A stretch of DNA of 64,000 nt. Source: Acidobacteriota bacterium (GTDB lineage: Bacteria; Acidobacteriota; Blastocatellia; RBC074). Shown one piece after another: positions 16,940 to 26,332 of this stretch. The first letter of the stretch is position 1; the number at the start of each line of letters is the position of its first letter. The DNA lies in contig JADJXM010000012.1 in assembly GCA_016715865.1 (NCBI GenBank), forward strand, positions 62,001 through 126,000. The letters are read 5' to 3'. A model generated the notes under the pieces. That model worked only from the letters and a program-made list of their open reading frames with translations. It was not told the origin of the DNA and made no database searches. The position numbers and the translations under genes were made by a program.

Positions 16940-19900
16940 ATGAGTAAAAGTAAATTTAAAGACCTGAAGTCAAGACTGTTCAGTATTGGAAAACCCGGAC
17001 TCGAAGTCAATGTCCCTCGAAGCGGCTCAGGTTCTGGCATAAAGGTTCTTAGTGGTGCATGTGCTGTAATTCTGATACTTGGGGCTGCCTTTGGAATATG
17101 GCGGGTTTTCTTCCATCAATCCCTTTTGGATAAAGGGATTATCGTAATGAATGAAACCTTTCGGGAATATCGCCCCTATGAAGCAAGAATCTCTGGTTTT
17201 AGCTATTCTCCCTTTATACTTGCGCGCGGCGCAGGCGATCGTGAGGTCAATTATCTCGCTCGCGACCGTGCTGAACTATATCTCCTCCAGGCAGTTACGG
17301 AAAACCCGAGTCCCGAGTCCTACCATGCGCTTGGCCGCTTGTATCTTGCCAAGAAAGATATCGATAAGGCGATAGCTCAATTCGTCAAAGCTCTTGAAGA
17401 AGATTCTTCAAATGCGCAGTTACAAAATGACATGGGTGTAGCATTGCTGGAGCGTGGTAAAATCGAATTACCCGAACAGGAAGCCGGGAAGGCCTTGGAG
17501 GATTTTGCCAGGAGCCTTGAACATATCGATACTTCGTTAAAGCTGAACGCTTCTTTTCCTGAAGGTCTGTTCAATAGAGCCCTTGTACTTCAGCAGCTAA
17601 CACTCGACCATCCTGCTGGAGAGGTTTGGCAAAAATATATTGAAAAAGACCATGATTCGCGGTGGGCGGAGGAAGCCAGAAAAAATATCAAGTCGCTTGA
17701 TGATAAAATTAAAAAGGTAAATAGCAATCCCGTACAAATCCTGCAGGATTTTCTTGCTGCATTTAAAGAGCGGGATCAAGACAAAGCATTCAAAATTATC
17801 AGCCTGAATCACACATCGACCGGCAACATAGTCATTAACGGTTTGCAGGATGAATTTCTTTCATTAAAGCAAAATGGTCGGAACAGTGAAGCCAAAATAC
17901 AGTTAAGCGCATTGAATTATGCCGCTATGCTTGAAATGCAAAAGGGAGAGAATCGATATACCCAGCATTTATACAAGTTTTATAGTTCAGCTGCTCCAGA
18001 TCAGATTCAGCCTCTGGTTGAAGCAAGAAGCTTGCTAAAGAAGGGCGATGAACAGTTTAATAGGGCCAATCATAACGAAGCAATTAATTACTATAATGAT
18101 GCAAAACAAATTTTTGAGCGGCTTGGAAACAGGCCCGAAGCGATATTCACTGACTTTCGAATGGGACACTCATATATACGCCATTCCGACTATATCAATG
18201 CGACCCTGATATTTGAAAAGATATTAAAGCTACAGCCTGCCAAAGATTATATTTGGATACTGGCGAGGTGCTTCGATAATCTGGCAAATATTAAGCTGGA
18301 TACAAATGAATATTCATATGGAAGTAAATACAGCGAGCGCTCACTTGAATTATCAGAGAGCATAGACGATATAAATGGCATGATCAGAGTTATGCTCCAG
18401 CTTTCATCAACATATAAATTACTTAATGATTCGAGGACTTCTCTGAACTATCTTTATACAGCCATGAAATATGTTAAAGAAAATCCCGTGCAACCGATTC
18501 AGGCATGGAGTGTAAATGCCCATGCAGCTTTTACATTCAATTCATTGGAATTGAATACATCAGTTATTGAATATCAAAAAGAGGCATTGCGGATTTTGAA
18601 GGATTTCGAGGTTCCTAACCCGGTATTAGAGTCCCGCTCACATGGATATCTTGGAGCAAAACTGGGTCAGTTACGCTTCTTTGATGAGGCGATAGCCCAT
18701 CTGAAACAAGCAGTTAGAATTGGAGAAAGCCATTCCAATAAGCAGACTGGCTCGAATATTCTTGCCTATTCAATGCTGGTTCTGGGTGATATTTATCGTC
18801 ATTCAGGCAATTACTCTGAGGCGATAAAATGTTACGAAACGAGTTTTGATATACATAAAAAGTTAGGTGCGCAAATTTATTTATATCTGGCTCGGAAGGG
18901 GGAACTCCTTTGTCATATTGCACAAGGAAATGATCAAAATGCTAAAAACACACTCAAAGAAGTAATAAGTATATTCGAAAAAAATCGATCAAGAATTACC
19001 CTGGAAAGCCAGAGAAATACATATTTCGATACTGAGCAATCAGTGTATGATATTGCCATTGATTTTGCATTCTCTAGGTTGAAAGATGGTCGGCTGGCTT
19101 ATGATTATTCGGAAGATAGTAGAGCACGATCCCTGCAGGATGCAATAAGCAAAGCTCCGAAGGTTATTCTGAGCAGGCTAGGGCCGGATCTTTATCTGAC
19201 TGGCAGTTATAATCCGGTTAAATTATCTGATATCAGAAAAAAAATACCGAATCAGGCACAAATACTTCAATATGCTGTTCTTAAAGACAGGTTAATTATC
19301 TGGGTTGTATCTCGAGATAACTTTAGGATGATGAAGGTTGACGTATCCTCCGATGATCTCAAGAGGAAGACCTTTGAATATCTGAAATTGATTTCGCAGC
19401 CTGCTGACAGTGATTTGAATGAAATTCAGGAAAAGGCGAAGGAGCTTTACAACTGGCTAATTGCTCCAGCAGAGCCATTTCTGGATATTGAAAAACAGAC
19501 CTGTATAGTTGCTGACAAAATATTACTCCATCTCCCATTTGGGGCGCTTGTTAGCCCTAACGGTCGATACCTGATACAGGCACACCGGTTGATCTATGCA
19601 CAGAGCTCAAATATGTTTATAACAAGTTCCGAGATAGCTGAAAGTAAAATGATAAAACACCGGGAGAATATGCTCAGCGTCGGAAATCCAGCCTTTGATA
19701 AAAAGGTATTTTTATATTTGAAGGATTTGCCATCGGCTGCAAAAGAAGCTAAAGAAGTGGCTGCTCTATATCCTTCATCGCATAATCTAAATCATGAGCA
19801 GGCAAGTAAGGAATTGATCAGGCAGTATATGGAATGCTCGAATGTGATACATCTAGCCATGCATTACGATGTTGATCCGTACTCCCCAATGCAATCCAAA

Positions 19901-20293
19901 CTGATACTAACTAAGTCATCGGATTTCGAAGGATCTATTTTACAAGCATACGAAATATACCTGATGAAATTAACGCATGCCAGGCTGGTGGTTCTATCAG
20001 CTTGCCAGACTGGAATTGAGCAGAACTATGGGGGAGAAGGACCCGTCAGTGCCGCACGCCCATTTATTGCGTCAAAAGTACCGCTGGTTGTTGCTAGTCT
20101 ATGGCCGGTCGAGTCGGACGCCACGTCAATACTTATGGTCGGATTTCATAAGTATCGAACACGGAATAAATACGCGACTGTTGATGCGCTCAGGCAAGCC
20201 AACATAGACCTCATTATAAAGAGTGGCTCTTTGTATAGTCACCCATTTTACTGGGCCTCATTCGTTGTATTAGGAGGGTATGCGGAATATTAG
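16940..20293 (+). CDS. Membrane-anchored TPR protein with C-terminal CHAT protease domain
   Basis: A 1117-residue caspase-like protein. A short basic N-terminus leads to one membrane segment (about 35-57, SGACAVILILGAAFGIWRVF). A shared juxtamembrane module follows (YRPYEARISGFSYSPF), then many TPR-like helical repeats (about 90-730) and the CHAT domain (about 780-1117). The catalytic dyad is intact: His975 in HLAMHYDVD and Cys1022 in LSACQTG. The family cleaves protein targets, often as the effector of signalling or defence systems. The ATG at 16940 is preferred over a GTG 36 bases upstream. It is the first gene of the island operon. Confidence 0.88.
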   Translation: MSKSKFKDLKSRLFSIGKPGLEVNVPRSGSGSGIKVLSGACAVILILGAAFGIWRVFFHQSLLDKGIIVMNETFREYRPYEARISGFSYSPFILARGAGDREVNYLARDRAELYLLQAVTENPSPESYHALGRLYLAKKDIDKAIAQFVKALEEDSSNAQLQNDMGVALLERGKIELPEQEAGKALEDFARSLEHIDTSLKLNASFPEGLFNRALVLQQLTLDHPAGEVWQKYIEKDHDSRWAEEARKNIKSLDDKIKKVNSNPVQILQDFLAAFKERDQDKAFKIISLNHTSTGNIVINGLQDEFLSLKQNGRNSEAKIQLSALNYAAMLEMQKGENRYTQHLYKFYSSAAPDQIQPLVEARSLLKKGDEQFNRANHNEAINYYNDAKQIFERLGNRPEAIFTDFRMGHSYIRHSDYINATLIFEKILKLQPAKDYIWILARCFDNLANIKLDTNEYSYGSKYSERSLELSESIDDINGMIRVMLQLSSTYKLLNDSRTSLNYLYTAMKYVKENPVQPIQAWSVNAHAAFTFNSLELNTSVIEYQKEALRILKDFEVPNPVLESRSHGYLGAKLGQLRFFDEAIAHLKQAVRIGESHSNKQTGSNILAYSMLVLGDIYRHSGNYSEAIKCYETSFDIHKKLGAQIYLYLARKGELLCHIAQGNDQNAKNTLKEVISIFEKNRSRITLESQRNTYFDTEQSVYDIAIDFAFSRLKDGRLAYDYSEDSRARSLQDAISKAPKVILSRLGPDLYLTGSYNPVKLSDIRKKIPNQAQILQYAVLKDRLIIWVVSRDNFRMMKVDVSSDDLKRKTFEYLKLISQPADSDLNEIQEKAKELYNWLIAPAEPFLDIEKQTCIVADKILLHLPFGALVSPNGRYLIQAHRLIYAQSSNMFITSSEIAESKMIKHRENMLSVGNPAFDKKVFLYLKDLPSAAKEAKEVAALYPSSHNLNHEQASKELIRQYMECSNVIHLAMHYDVDPYSPMQSKLILTKSSDFEGSILQAYEIYLMKLTHARLVVLSACQTGIEQNYGGEGPVSAARPFIASKVPLVVASLWPVESDATSILMVGFHKYRTRNKYATVDALRQANIDLIIKSGSLYSHPFYWASFVVLGGYAEY

Positions 20294-20372
20294 CATTGAT
20301 ATGATGTCAGCTTTTCAACGGTTTTTAAACTAGTAACATGTTCTTCCAATATCCAACCAGAAAGGATCAGTT

Positions 20373-21200
20373 ATGTTGAAACTAAATCGCGTGGCCTTGA
20401 TTGGGCTGATCATGTGTTCTGTATTGTCAATAGGTGGAATTCTTGCGACAAGTCATTCACCGATAAATACTAAAATATTTCAACCTTCTTATAGTGATTT
20501 TTCTTCTTTTCCCAAAGATAGAATGAATTCGACTTTTGACCCTACAATCATTGAGCCCGATATATGGATTACATTTACAGGATTATTAGTTTGGCGTTTT
20601 AATGAAAAAGAAATTCATATCGGGGTCCCCATACAAAACACAGGTCATTGTTTAGAGATTAACATCTGGGAAAAATCGCGTTATGCCAGTGCATTTGTAA
20701 TTAAGGATACTATTCACCTTCCCGCGGGTGGCAGCCTTCCGCGCGATATTAGATTAGATGTTAATCCAGGCTTGCGTGGTATAGACCTTAGAAGGGTGCA
20801 AGGCGACTTCCGTAGGAATGGCATGACATACTCCGGTAATCGGTATGATATTCGGTGGGCAATAGATATTTTTGGAGATGACTTTCATAGGAATCTGGTT
20901 GGTACTGCAAATGTAAATTGGAGTTTGCTGAGGTCGATTATTATAAATGAAGGAACACTGTTTTCAGATACATTAAGTGATCCTCGTAATCCTCTGGTGC
21001 GAACTGGAGGCGGTAACCCGACCAGATTGCTTTATGCGGCTGCGGATAAAATAGGGATTGGGATAAAGCTTTCAGGGCGTGTTGCGACATTTGGCTTGGG
21101 GCCAGGTGTGTTTCATTTCGACAAGATTGATCTCGAGAGCCCTTCCAAATATAAAATAGAAATTATTAACCACCCTTGCCTCACCCTAGTTTCGGAGTAA
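20373..21200 (+). CDS. Unknown secreted or membrane-anchored protein
   Basis: A 275-residue protein I do not recognise. The N-terminus (VALIGLIMCSVLSIGGILAT, about 7-26) is a signal peptide or membrane anchor. The rest is rich in predicted beta segments, for example DIWITFTGLLVWRF, EKEIHIGVPIQNTG and GIGIKLSGRVATFGLGPGVF, and there are few cysteines. The ATG at 20373 has AAAGGATC upstream. It sits between two protease genes on the same strand (79 bases after CHAT, 170 before the subtilase), so a substrate, inhibitor or partner role is possible but untested. Confidence 0.6.
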   Translation: MLKLNRVALIGLIMCSVLSIGGILATSHSPINTKIFQPSYSDFSSFPKDRMNSTFDPTIIEPDIWITFTGLLVWRFNEKEIHIGVPIQNTGHCLEINIWEKSRYASAFVIKDTIHLPAGGSLPRDIRLDVNPGLRGIDLRRVQGDFRRNGMTYSGNRYDIRWAIDIFGDDFHRNLVGTANVNWSLLRSIIINEGTLFSDTLSDPRNPLVRTGGGNPTRLLYAAADKIGIGIKLSGRVATFGLGPGVFHFDKIDLESPSKYKIEIINHPCLTLVSE

Positions 21201-21370
21201 GCGATTTTCCTTTATATTATAATCTAATAAATAACCTGCCTGTGGATCAAAGATATAACATGATTCTTGAGGATGTAACATCAGATATAATACCCTGTTA
21301 TCCAGGGTTAGGACGGTGATGGAGGCGGCTATCATTCAATAAGTGATTGTCAATGCTGAAGGGAATATTT

Positions 21371-23615
21371 ATGAATAAAAAAAAATCAATGCAGGCCAAC
21401 GTGAAAGTCACCCTGAAAACATTTGATCTCAAGATTCTAAAAGACGGGCAGGTTTCACTCGTGTCTGAAAACCTTAATGGAGGGGGTGATATTAAACTAA
21501 CCTACGATGAAAGTATCAGTATGTATATAGCTAAAAGCGTGCCGAAAGGTTCTTATACATTGACTGCATCAGCTGAAAGCTACATGACTGAATCACGACG
21601 AGTTTTTGTTGACTCAGAGGAGCTCATGGTGACATTTATTCCAGAGGAGGAAGGAATGCCCTTCTACTACCGTGGCCGTGTTAGAGTTCCATTTAAACCG
21701 ACGGGTCTGATTGGTGTGGCTCTGAACCGAATTCCTTTTGATGGGGATGAAAGAGAGCATAAGGAAAAGGAGCAGGTGGAAACCGTAAGGAGTCTTGCCA
21801 TCGAGTTAGGACTTACTGAGTTTATTGAAACACCTGAGGCAATTAAACAGGAAAAAGTGCGTATCTTCGAGATGAAACCAGATCTTGATGATGCGGATCA
21901 TGAGACAATTCTTGAAAGATTATCGGGACATCGTGCTGTTCGAAATGCTGGTCTTGTTATCAAGCTCGATAAGCATGCTACTTCAATTCTTACAAGACAG
22001 TTGATTGTTCGCTTTAAGTCCCAGGTTTCACCCTCTCAAATTAGAGCCATTGTCGAGCAGAATAAGCTGAATAATATACGCCGGATTCCATACGCAGGCA
22101 AAAACGTCTGGCTTCTCGAAGCGAAGGATGAACAGGCTAGCTATAGGATACTTGAAAAATCTATTGAGCTGGCGAAACTTGACAACGTCGAATATGTTGA
22201 ACCAAATTTCATTATGACGGCTGTCGACCTGCAAGCAGTTCCAACAGACTATCTATATTTAGAGCAATGGCATATTCCTCTGGTAAATCTCCCTCAGGCG
22301 TGGGAAGAGCTGCGTGATCGCACTACTCTGGATGGCATAACCCCCGGGAATAGTGGGGACCTAACTTATGGGGGTGAAAACGTAGTGATCGCTGTCCTTG
22401 ATAGGGGGATCCAATCAAATCACCCTGACTTTAATGGAACTGTTACTAGCGGGGATACAAAATATCACAACTCTTTGACTTTTATAATATGGTTGTAACA
22501 ATGATGATGTAATAAGTGACCATGGGATGAGCTGCGCTAGTGTTTGCCACAGCTATGGCAAACAATCCGCAGGTATTATCAGTAACAGTGAAGGGGTTGT
22601 CGGAGCGCGCCGAATTGTCGCGTCATCGGGCTGATCAGACCGATAGCCGGCACAGGTCTTCAATATGCAGATGCTTTAGCATGGATCAGCGGTTTTGATC
22701 CGAGCTGGACGGATGACTCAATTAATTATGAGCCTGACACTATCTTTCCACCATTACCCGATTATCCCGCGGATATTATTTCCATGAGCTTTAGCACGGT
22801 TATAGAACCGACTGGCGAAGGTTTTGTGAGAGATGCAATCAATAATGTGACAACCATGGGGCGACGTGGACTTGGCACAGCAGCTATCTGTGGCGGCAGG
22901 TAACTTTGGCAGTAATGAAACAAATATCTTCACTGAGCAACCAAACGTCATGGTAGTGGCTGCATCTACTGTAAATTCGACTAACGATGAAATTCGCGCT
23001 CAATACAGCAACTATGGCAGCCATATCGATTTCTGTGCTCCCAGCGACAATTTAGTGACTGGCAGAGGTATTACCTGTGCGAGTAGAAGTGGAGAAGGTA
23101 ATTTGCCTGGCAATCCAGATATACAAACGAGTCTCGAGTCACCAGTATCTGGAGGAACCAGAGGAACACCACTTCACGTTATTGATGGGCTAAATCATGA
23201 GGGATATAAGTACGTATTAATAGGTGGACCAGGTGAAAACGGCACAGAATCCCAAGAAATTCTTAGCACTTCCCCCGGAGTAATAAATGTTTCTGGTGTA
23301 AATAATAATCATGTGACTGGTACCCTGGTCACAATCGGTGTTGCTGATTATTTGAATACATTCGGCGGCACGTCTTCCGCGGCAGCATTAGCGGCTGGCA
23401 TTGCCGCTTTATGTCTTTCAATGAATCCGGGTCTATGTTTGTTCGACTTGCGAGACATTCTTCGTACTACCGCGGATAAGATCGATCTTGGCAATTCAGA
23501 TCCCATTGGTAGTTGGGGATCAACATCTGGTGGAAGTGAGTTGTTCAGCCAATTTTACGGTTGGGGTCGTCTCAATGCAGGTAGCGCAGTTATTGAAGCA
23601 GAAAGTCGATTGTAA
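21371..23615 (+). pseudogene. Subtilisin-like (S8) serine peptidase, frame-broken
   Basis: One S8 protease gene is split by about four frame changes between 22460 and 22880. An N-terminal beta-rich domain (about 1-100) and an I9-like propeptide (QLIVRFKSQVSPSQIRAIVE) precede the catalytic domain. All three catalytic motifs survive in different frames: VVIAVLDRGIQSNHPDF (Asp), DHGMSCASV near 22521 (His) and FGGTSSAAALAAGIAAL near 23360 (Ser); AAGNFGSN carries the oxyanion Asn. The break points keep collinear protein sequence, so only single-base changes are needed to restore it. It may be a young pseudogene or an assembly error. The ATG at 21371 follows AAGGGA. Confidence 0.85.
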
Positions 23616-23761
23616 CAACTTCCTTGAGCTGAATCCCGGCCTTAAGTCATCAGATACTTGCTGGCGCCGTGATCCTGTTGGATATCGGAATGTCTCACGC
23701 AATATTTATCTCACTCCATTTACTATTCGGTCGTAATACATATTGAGAGTGGGTGAATTAT

Positions 23762-25813
23762 ATGGCAAAGCTGGTAACATTTGATCAAAAGCTCAATCAG
23801 GCTTTTCAACTTGCTCATTTTATCCATGAGGATAGAATCGTGGCCCGTTCAGTCGCCAGGGATGCTGCCGCATGGCTTGATACAGCCCTTTCTGCCCAGG
23901 ACAAACGACTCGCATACGATTCAACGAACAGAAATACTATTACTTTATCAGATGACCACATGCTGCAACGCCTGGTGATGATTGCCTCTGATCCATATGA
24001 AAGGGCCAGGGAGGGTGGTCGCGAAATCATCGACCACCAAACGCTGCTCATCCACTTCATCAAGCATCTGGTCAGGATAACCTTCAAGTTGACCCCATTC
24101 TATACGACGCTGGGAGTTTGCCGCATTCTTCACAACTATAGCACCGGCGAGACGATGGAAATAGACTGTATTGTCATGCAAGACCCTGACAGGGTTAAGG
24201 ATCCCAGTTTTTTGCGTGCCAGAAAAAAAGTATTGATCTCTGAGCTGCAAAACAGATTCGGGGATCTCCTCAGTCAATGCAAGGGGCCACGACAGGAGAT
24301 ACGATTCAACTCTCACAACAGTCCTCATAGGTTTCTCGAACTGACTCGATCCTGCCTGCACAGGTTCTCCCCCTGGTTTATAAAATGTATACACATTCCC
24401 TCTGATTACAATCCCACCGAACATATACTGGACGATCTATCGTCCGATCACCTGAATGACGATGAGACACAACGTATTCAATTAAACAGAATACATGCTG
24501 TCCTCGATCCCGAATGCTTCAGCCTCCTTATTAAAGGATTAAGGGAACATAATATGAACAACATGGAATTTAATGATCCTGCCCGTACACTACAAATACC
24601 TGTATTCAATATCGCCAATGGCGAACCACCTGATAATGGAAGCAGAGTCGATATATCAGCAACATCAGCATTAAGCGATGATGAGCTGGCCGTCATGCGT
24701 CAAGAGCTGGAACATGATGCGGCCGTTCGCAAACAATGGGGGAAGGGGCTTTTACGAATCATTGTCGACGGCGAAGAGCGCGCCCAGCTGCTGCCTGAAA
24801 AGTTAAATTCGATAAATCTCGGGTTAAAAGGTGGAGAAGAACTGATCGAAATTCGGAGTACATATCAGGGAGAAGACTCTCTTCTGGCAACCAAACTTCT
24901 TTCGTATGACGTTAATCACAATATATCGGAAGCCAGCTTTGACCTGCATTTGCCGAATGATTATACCCTTTCTTTTGATGTTACGCCTGAAGCCAATTTC
25001 ACTGACACTTATTCACCTTCGAATATCAGTATCAAATATGTGAGCACAGGTGGTATCCAAAGATACGCTCAGTGGATAACACAACTTGTACAAATGCCCG
25101 CTCAACCGTTTTTCACATCACTGGCGAATGCATTCAGAAAGCCGGTTACTCCGATATTGATTGCCGCCTCAATAATCATGTTTGTCTTATTCGGTGCGTA
25201 TAGTTTCTTTGGCCCCAATAGACTCGACAAAGGCATGATCGCACTTCAGAAAGCTTACAAAGGCTATCGACCTTATGAATCACGGATCACCAGCTTCGAT
25301 TATGCCCGTTTTTCGATAACTCGTGGGCCGACGGATAGTGGTTTGAATGAATCAGCAATACGATACGCTGAACTCGTGCTGCGTCAGTCTATTGATGAAA
25401 AAAATGATCTCAGGTCACGCCATGCCATGGGCCTTTTTCACTTCATGAACAGAGACCTTGACAAAGCAATAGCTGAATTCAAAATGGCCGTATCGATAGA
25501 TCCGACCGATGCAAGATCACACAGCGATCTCGGTGCGGCTCTTTTGGAGAAGGGCAAGGAAAAGCGTGACAGTTCCGGCGAAGACAGAAACCCTGTTGAA
25601 TTCGACGATAGCCTGAAACACCTCAGTATCGCATTGAAATCCGATCCGGAGTTGCGTGAAGCCCTCTTTAATCGCGCGCTCTGTCATGAATATATGCAAA
25701 TGCCCTTTCAGGCGATCGACGAATGGCAAAGGTATCTCGAAATCGACTCTGACTCTCGATGGGCCGATGAAGCAAGACAACGGCTCGATGCGATCAGGCA
25801 GTCTCAAAAATAA
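23762..25813 (+). CDS. Membrane TPR protein paralogous to the CHAT protein's N-terminus
   Basis: A 683-residue protein. The N-terminal 330 residues are an unrecognised cytoplasmic helical domain (LLIHFIKHLVRITFK, YSTGETMEIDCIVMQDPDRV). A beta-rich middle follows (about 335-450), then a membrane segment (PILIAASIIMFVLFGAYSFF, about 472-491). The juxtamembrane motif YRPYESRITSFDYARFSITR and three TPR-like repeats close the protein. The part from the membrane segment on closely matches the CHAT protein's first 260 residues, so the two probably occupy the same membrane complex. The ATG at 23762 is preferred over a GTG 9 bases upstream. It may sense or adapt the signal; the function is unproven. 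Confidence 0.65.
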   Translation: MAKLVTFDQKLNQAFQLAHFIHEDRIVARSVARDAAAWLDTALSAQDKRLAYDSTNRNTITLSDDHMLQRLVMIASDPYERAREGGREIIDHQTLLIHFIKHLVRITFKLTPFYTTLGVCRILHNYSTGETMEIDCIVMQDPDRVKDPSFLRARKKVLISELQNRFGDLLSQCKGPRQEIRFNSHNSPHRFLELTRSCLHRFSPWFIKCIHIPSDYNPTEHILDDLSSDHLNDDETQRIQLNRIHAVLDPECFSLLIKGLREHNMNNMEFNDPARTLQIPVFNIANGEPPDNGSRVDISATSALSDDELAVMRQELEHDAAVRKQWGKGLLRIIVDGEERAQLLPEKLNSINLGLKGGEELIEIRSTYQGEDSLLATKLLSYDVNHNISEASFDLHLPNDYTLSFDVTPEANFTDTYSPSNISIKYVSTGGIQRYAQWITQLVQMPAQPFFTSLANAFRKPVTPILIAASIIMFVLFGAYSFFGPNRLDKGMIALQKAYKGYRPYESRITSFDYARFSITRGPTDSGLNESAIRYAELVLRQSIDEKNDLRSRHAMGLFHFMNRDLDKAIAEFKMAVSIDPTDARSHSDLGAALLEKGKEKRDSSGEDRNPVEFDDSLKHLSIALKSDPELREALFNRALCHEYMQMPFQAIDEWQRYLEIDSDSRWADEARQRLDAIRQSQK

Positions 25814-26332
25814 CATTCGAGGATTAAAGAGCCTCAGTTTCAACAATTCTATCTCGCCTGTCATACAGACAATCAGGAACCCGCATGGAATAATTAAAAC
25901 GACATTAACGCGATCGACAGGCTAAAGGCAATGCGTGGCCGAAAACCGGCCATGGGAGATGGAATTAGATACACCTCAATCGTGATTGTATCCGATTCCA
26001 AAAGTCTCACGAAACAAACCAACAAAAGCATATATAATCATCCCGATAAGAAGTCCGGGCTTATCAAAGTCAGGACGTAAGCGTCTTCAGCCAGCCCCCT
26101 TCTCTGTGGCAAATGTGTGACAGAGAAGGGGGAGATTATTCTGAAGCGGCATACTCAAAGGGTATTGTGTATGTGCGCTATATTCTCTCCGGGGCAGATA
26201 TTCAACGGTTCATCCACCAGAGCACAGACCAAACCCGATCAGATTGCGAGAGTTGAGGTGTAATTGCGGTGCGTTCTTTTTTGTGCTACGGGTACACATC
26301 TTCAATAATCAATTGAAGATTGGAGGCAGAGG
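25814..26332. other. Spacer upstream of the kinase gene
   Basis: About 520 bases with no credible gene. It contains the hairpin at 26095-26132. The last 60 bases hold ggaggcaga in front of the kinase GTG start. Confidence 0.6.
26095..26132 (+). terminator. 13-bp perfect hairpin
   Basis: cccccttctctgt and its exact complement around a 12-base loop, followed by an A/T-rich stretch. It probably terminates the CHAT-to-TPR operon before the kinase gene. Confidence 0.6.
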
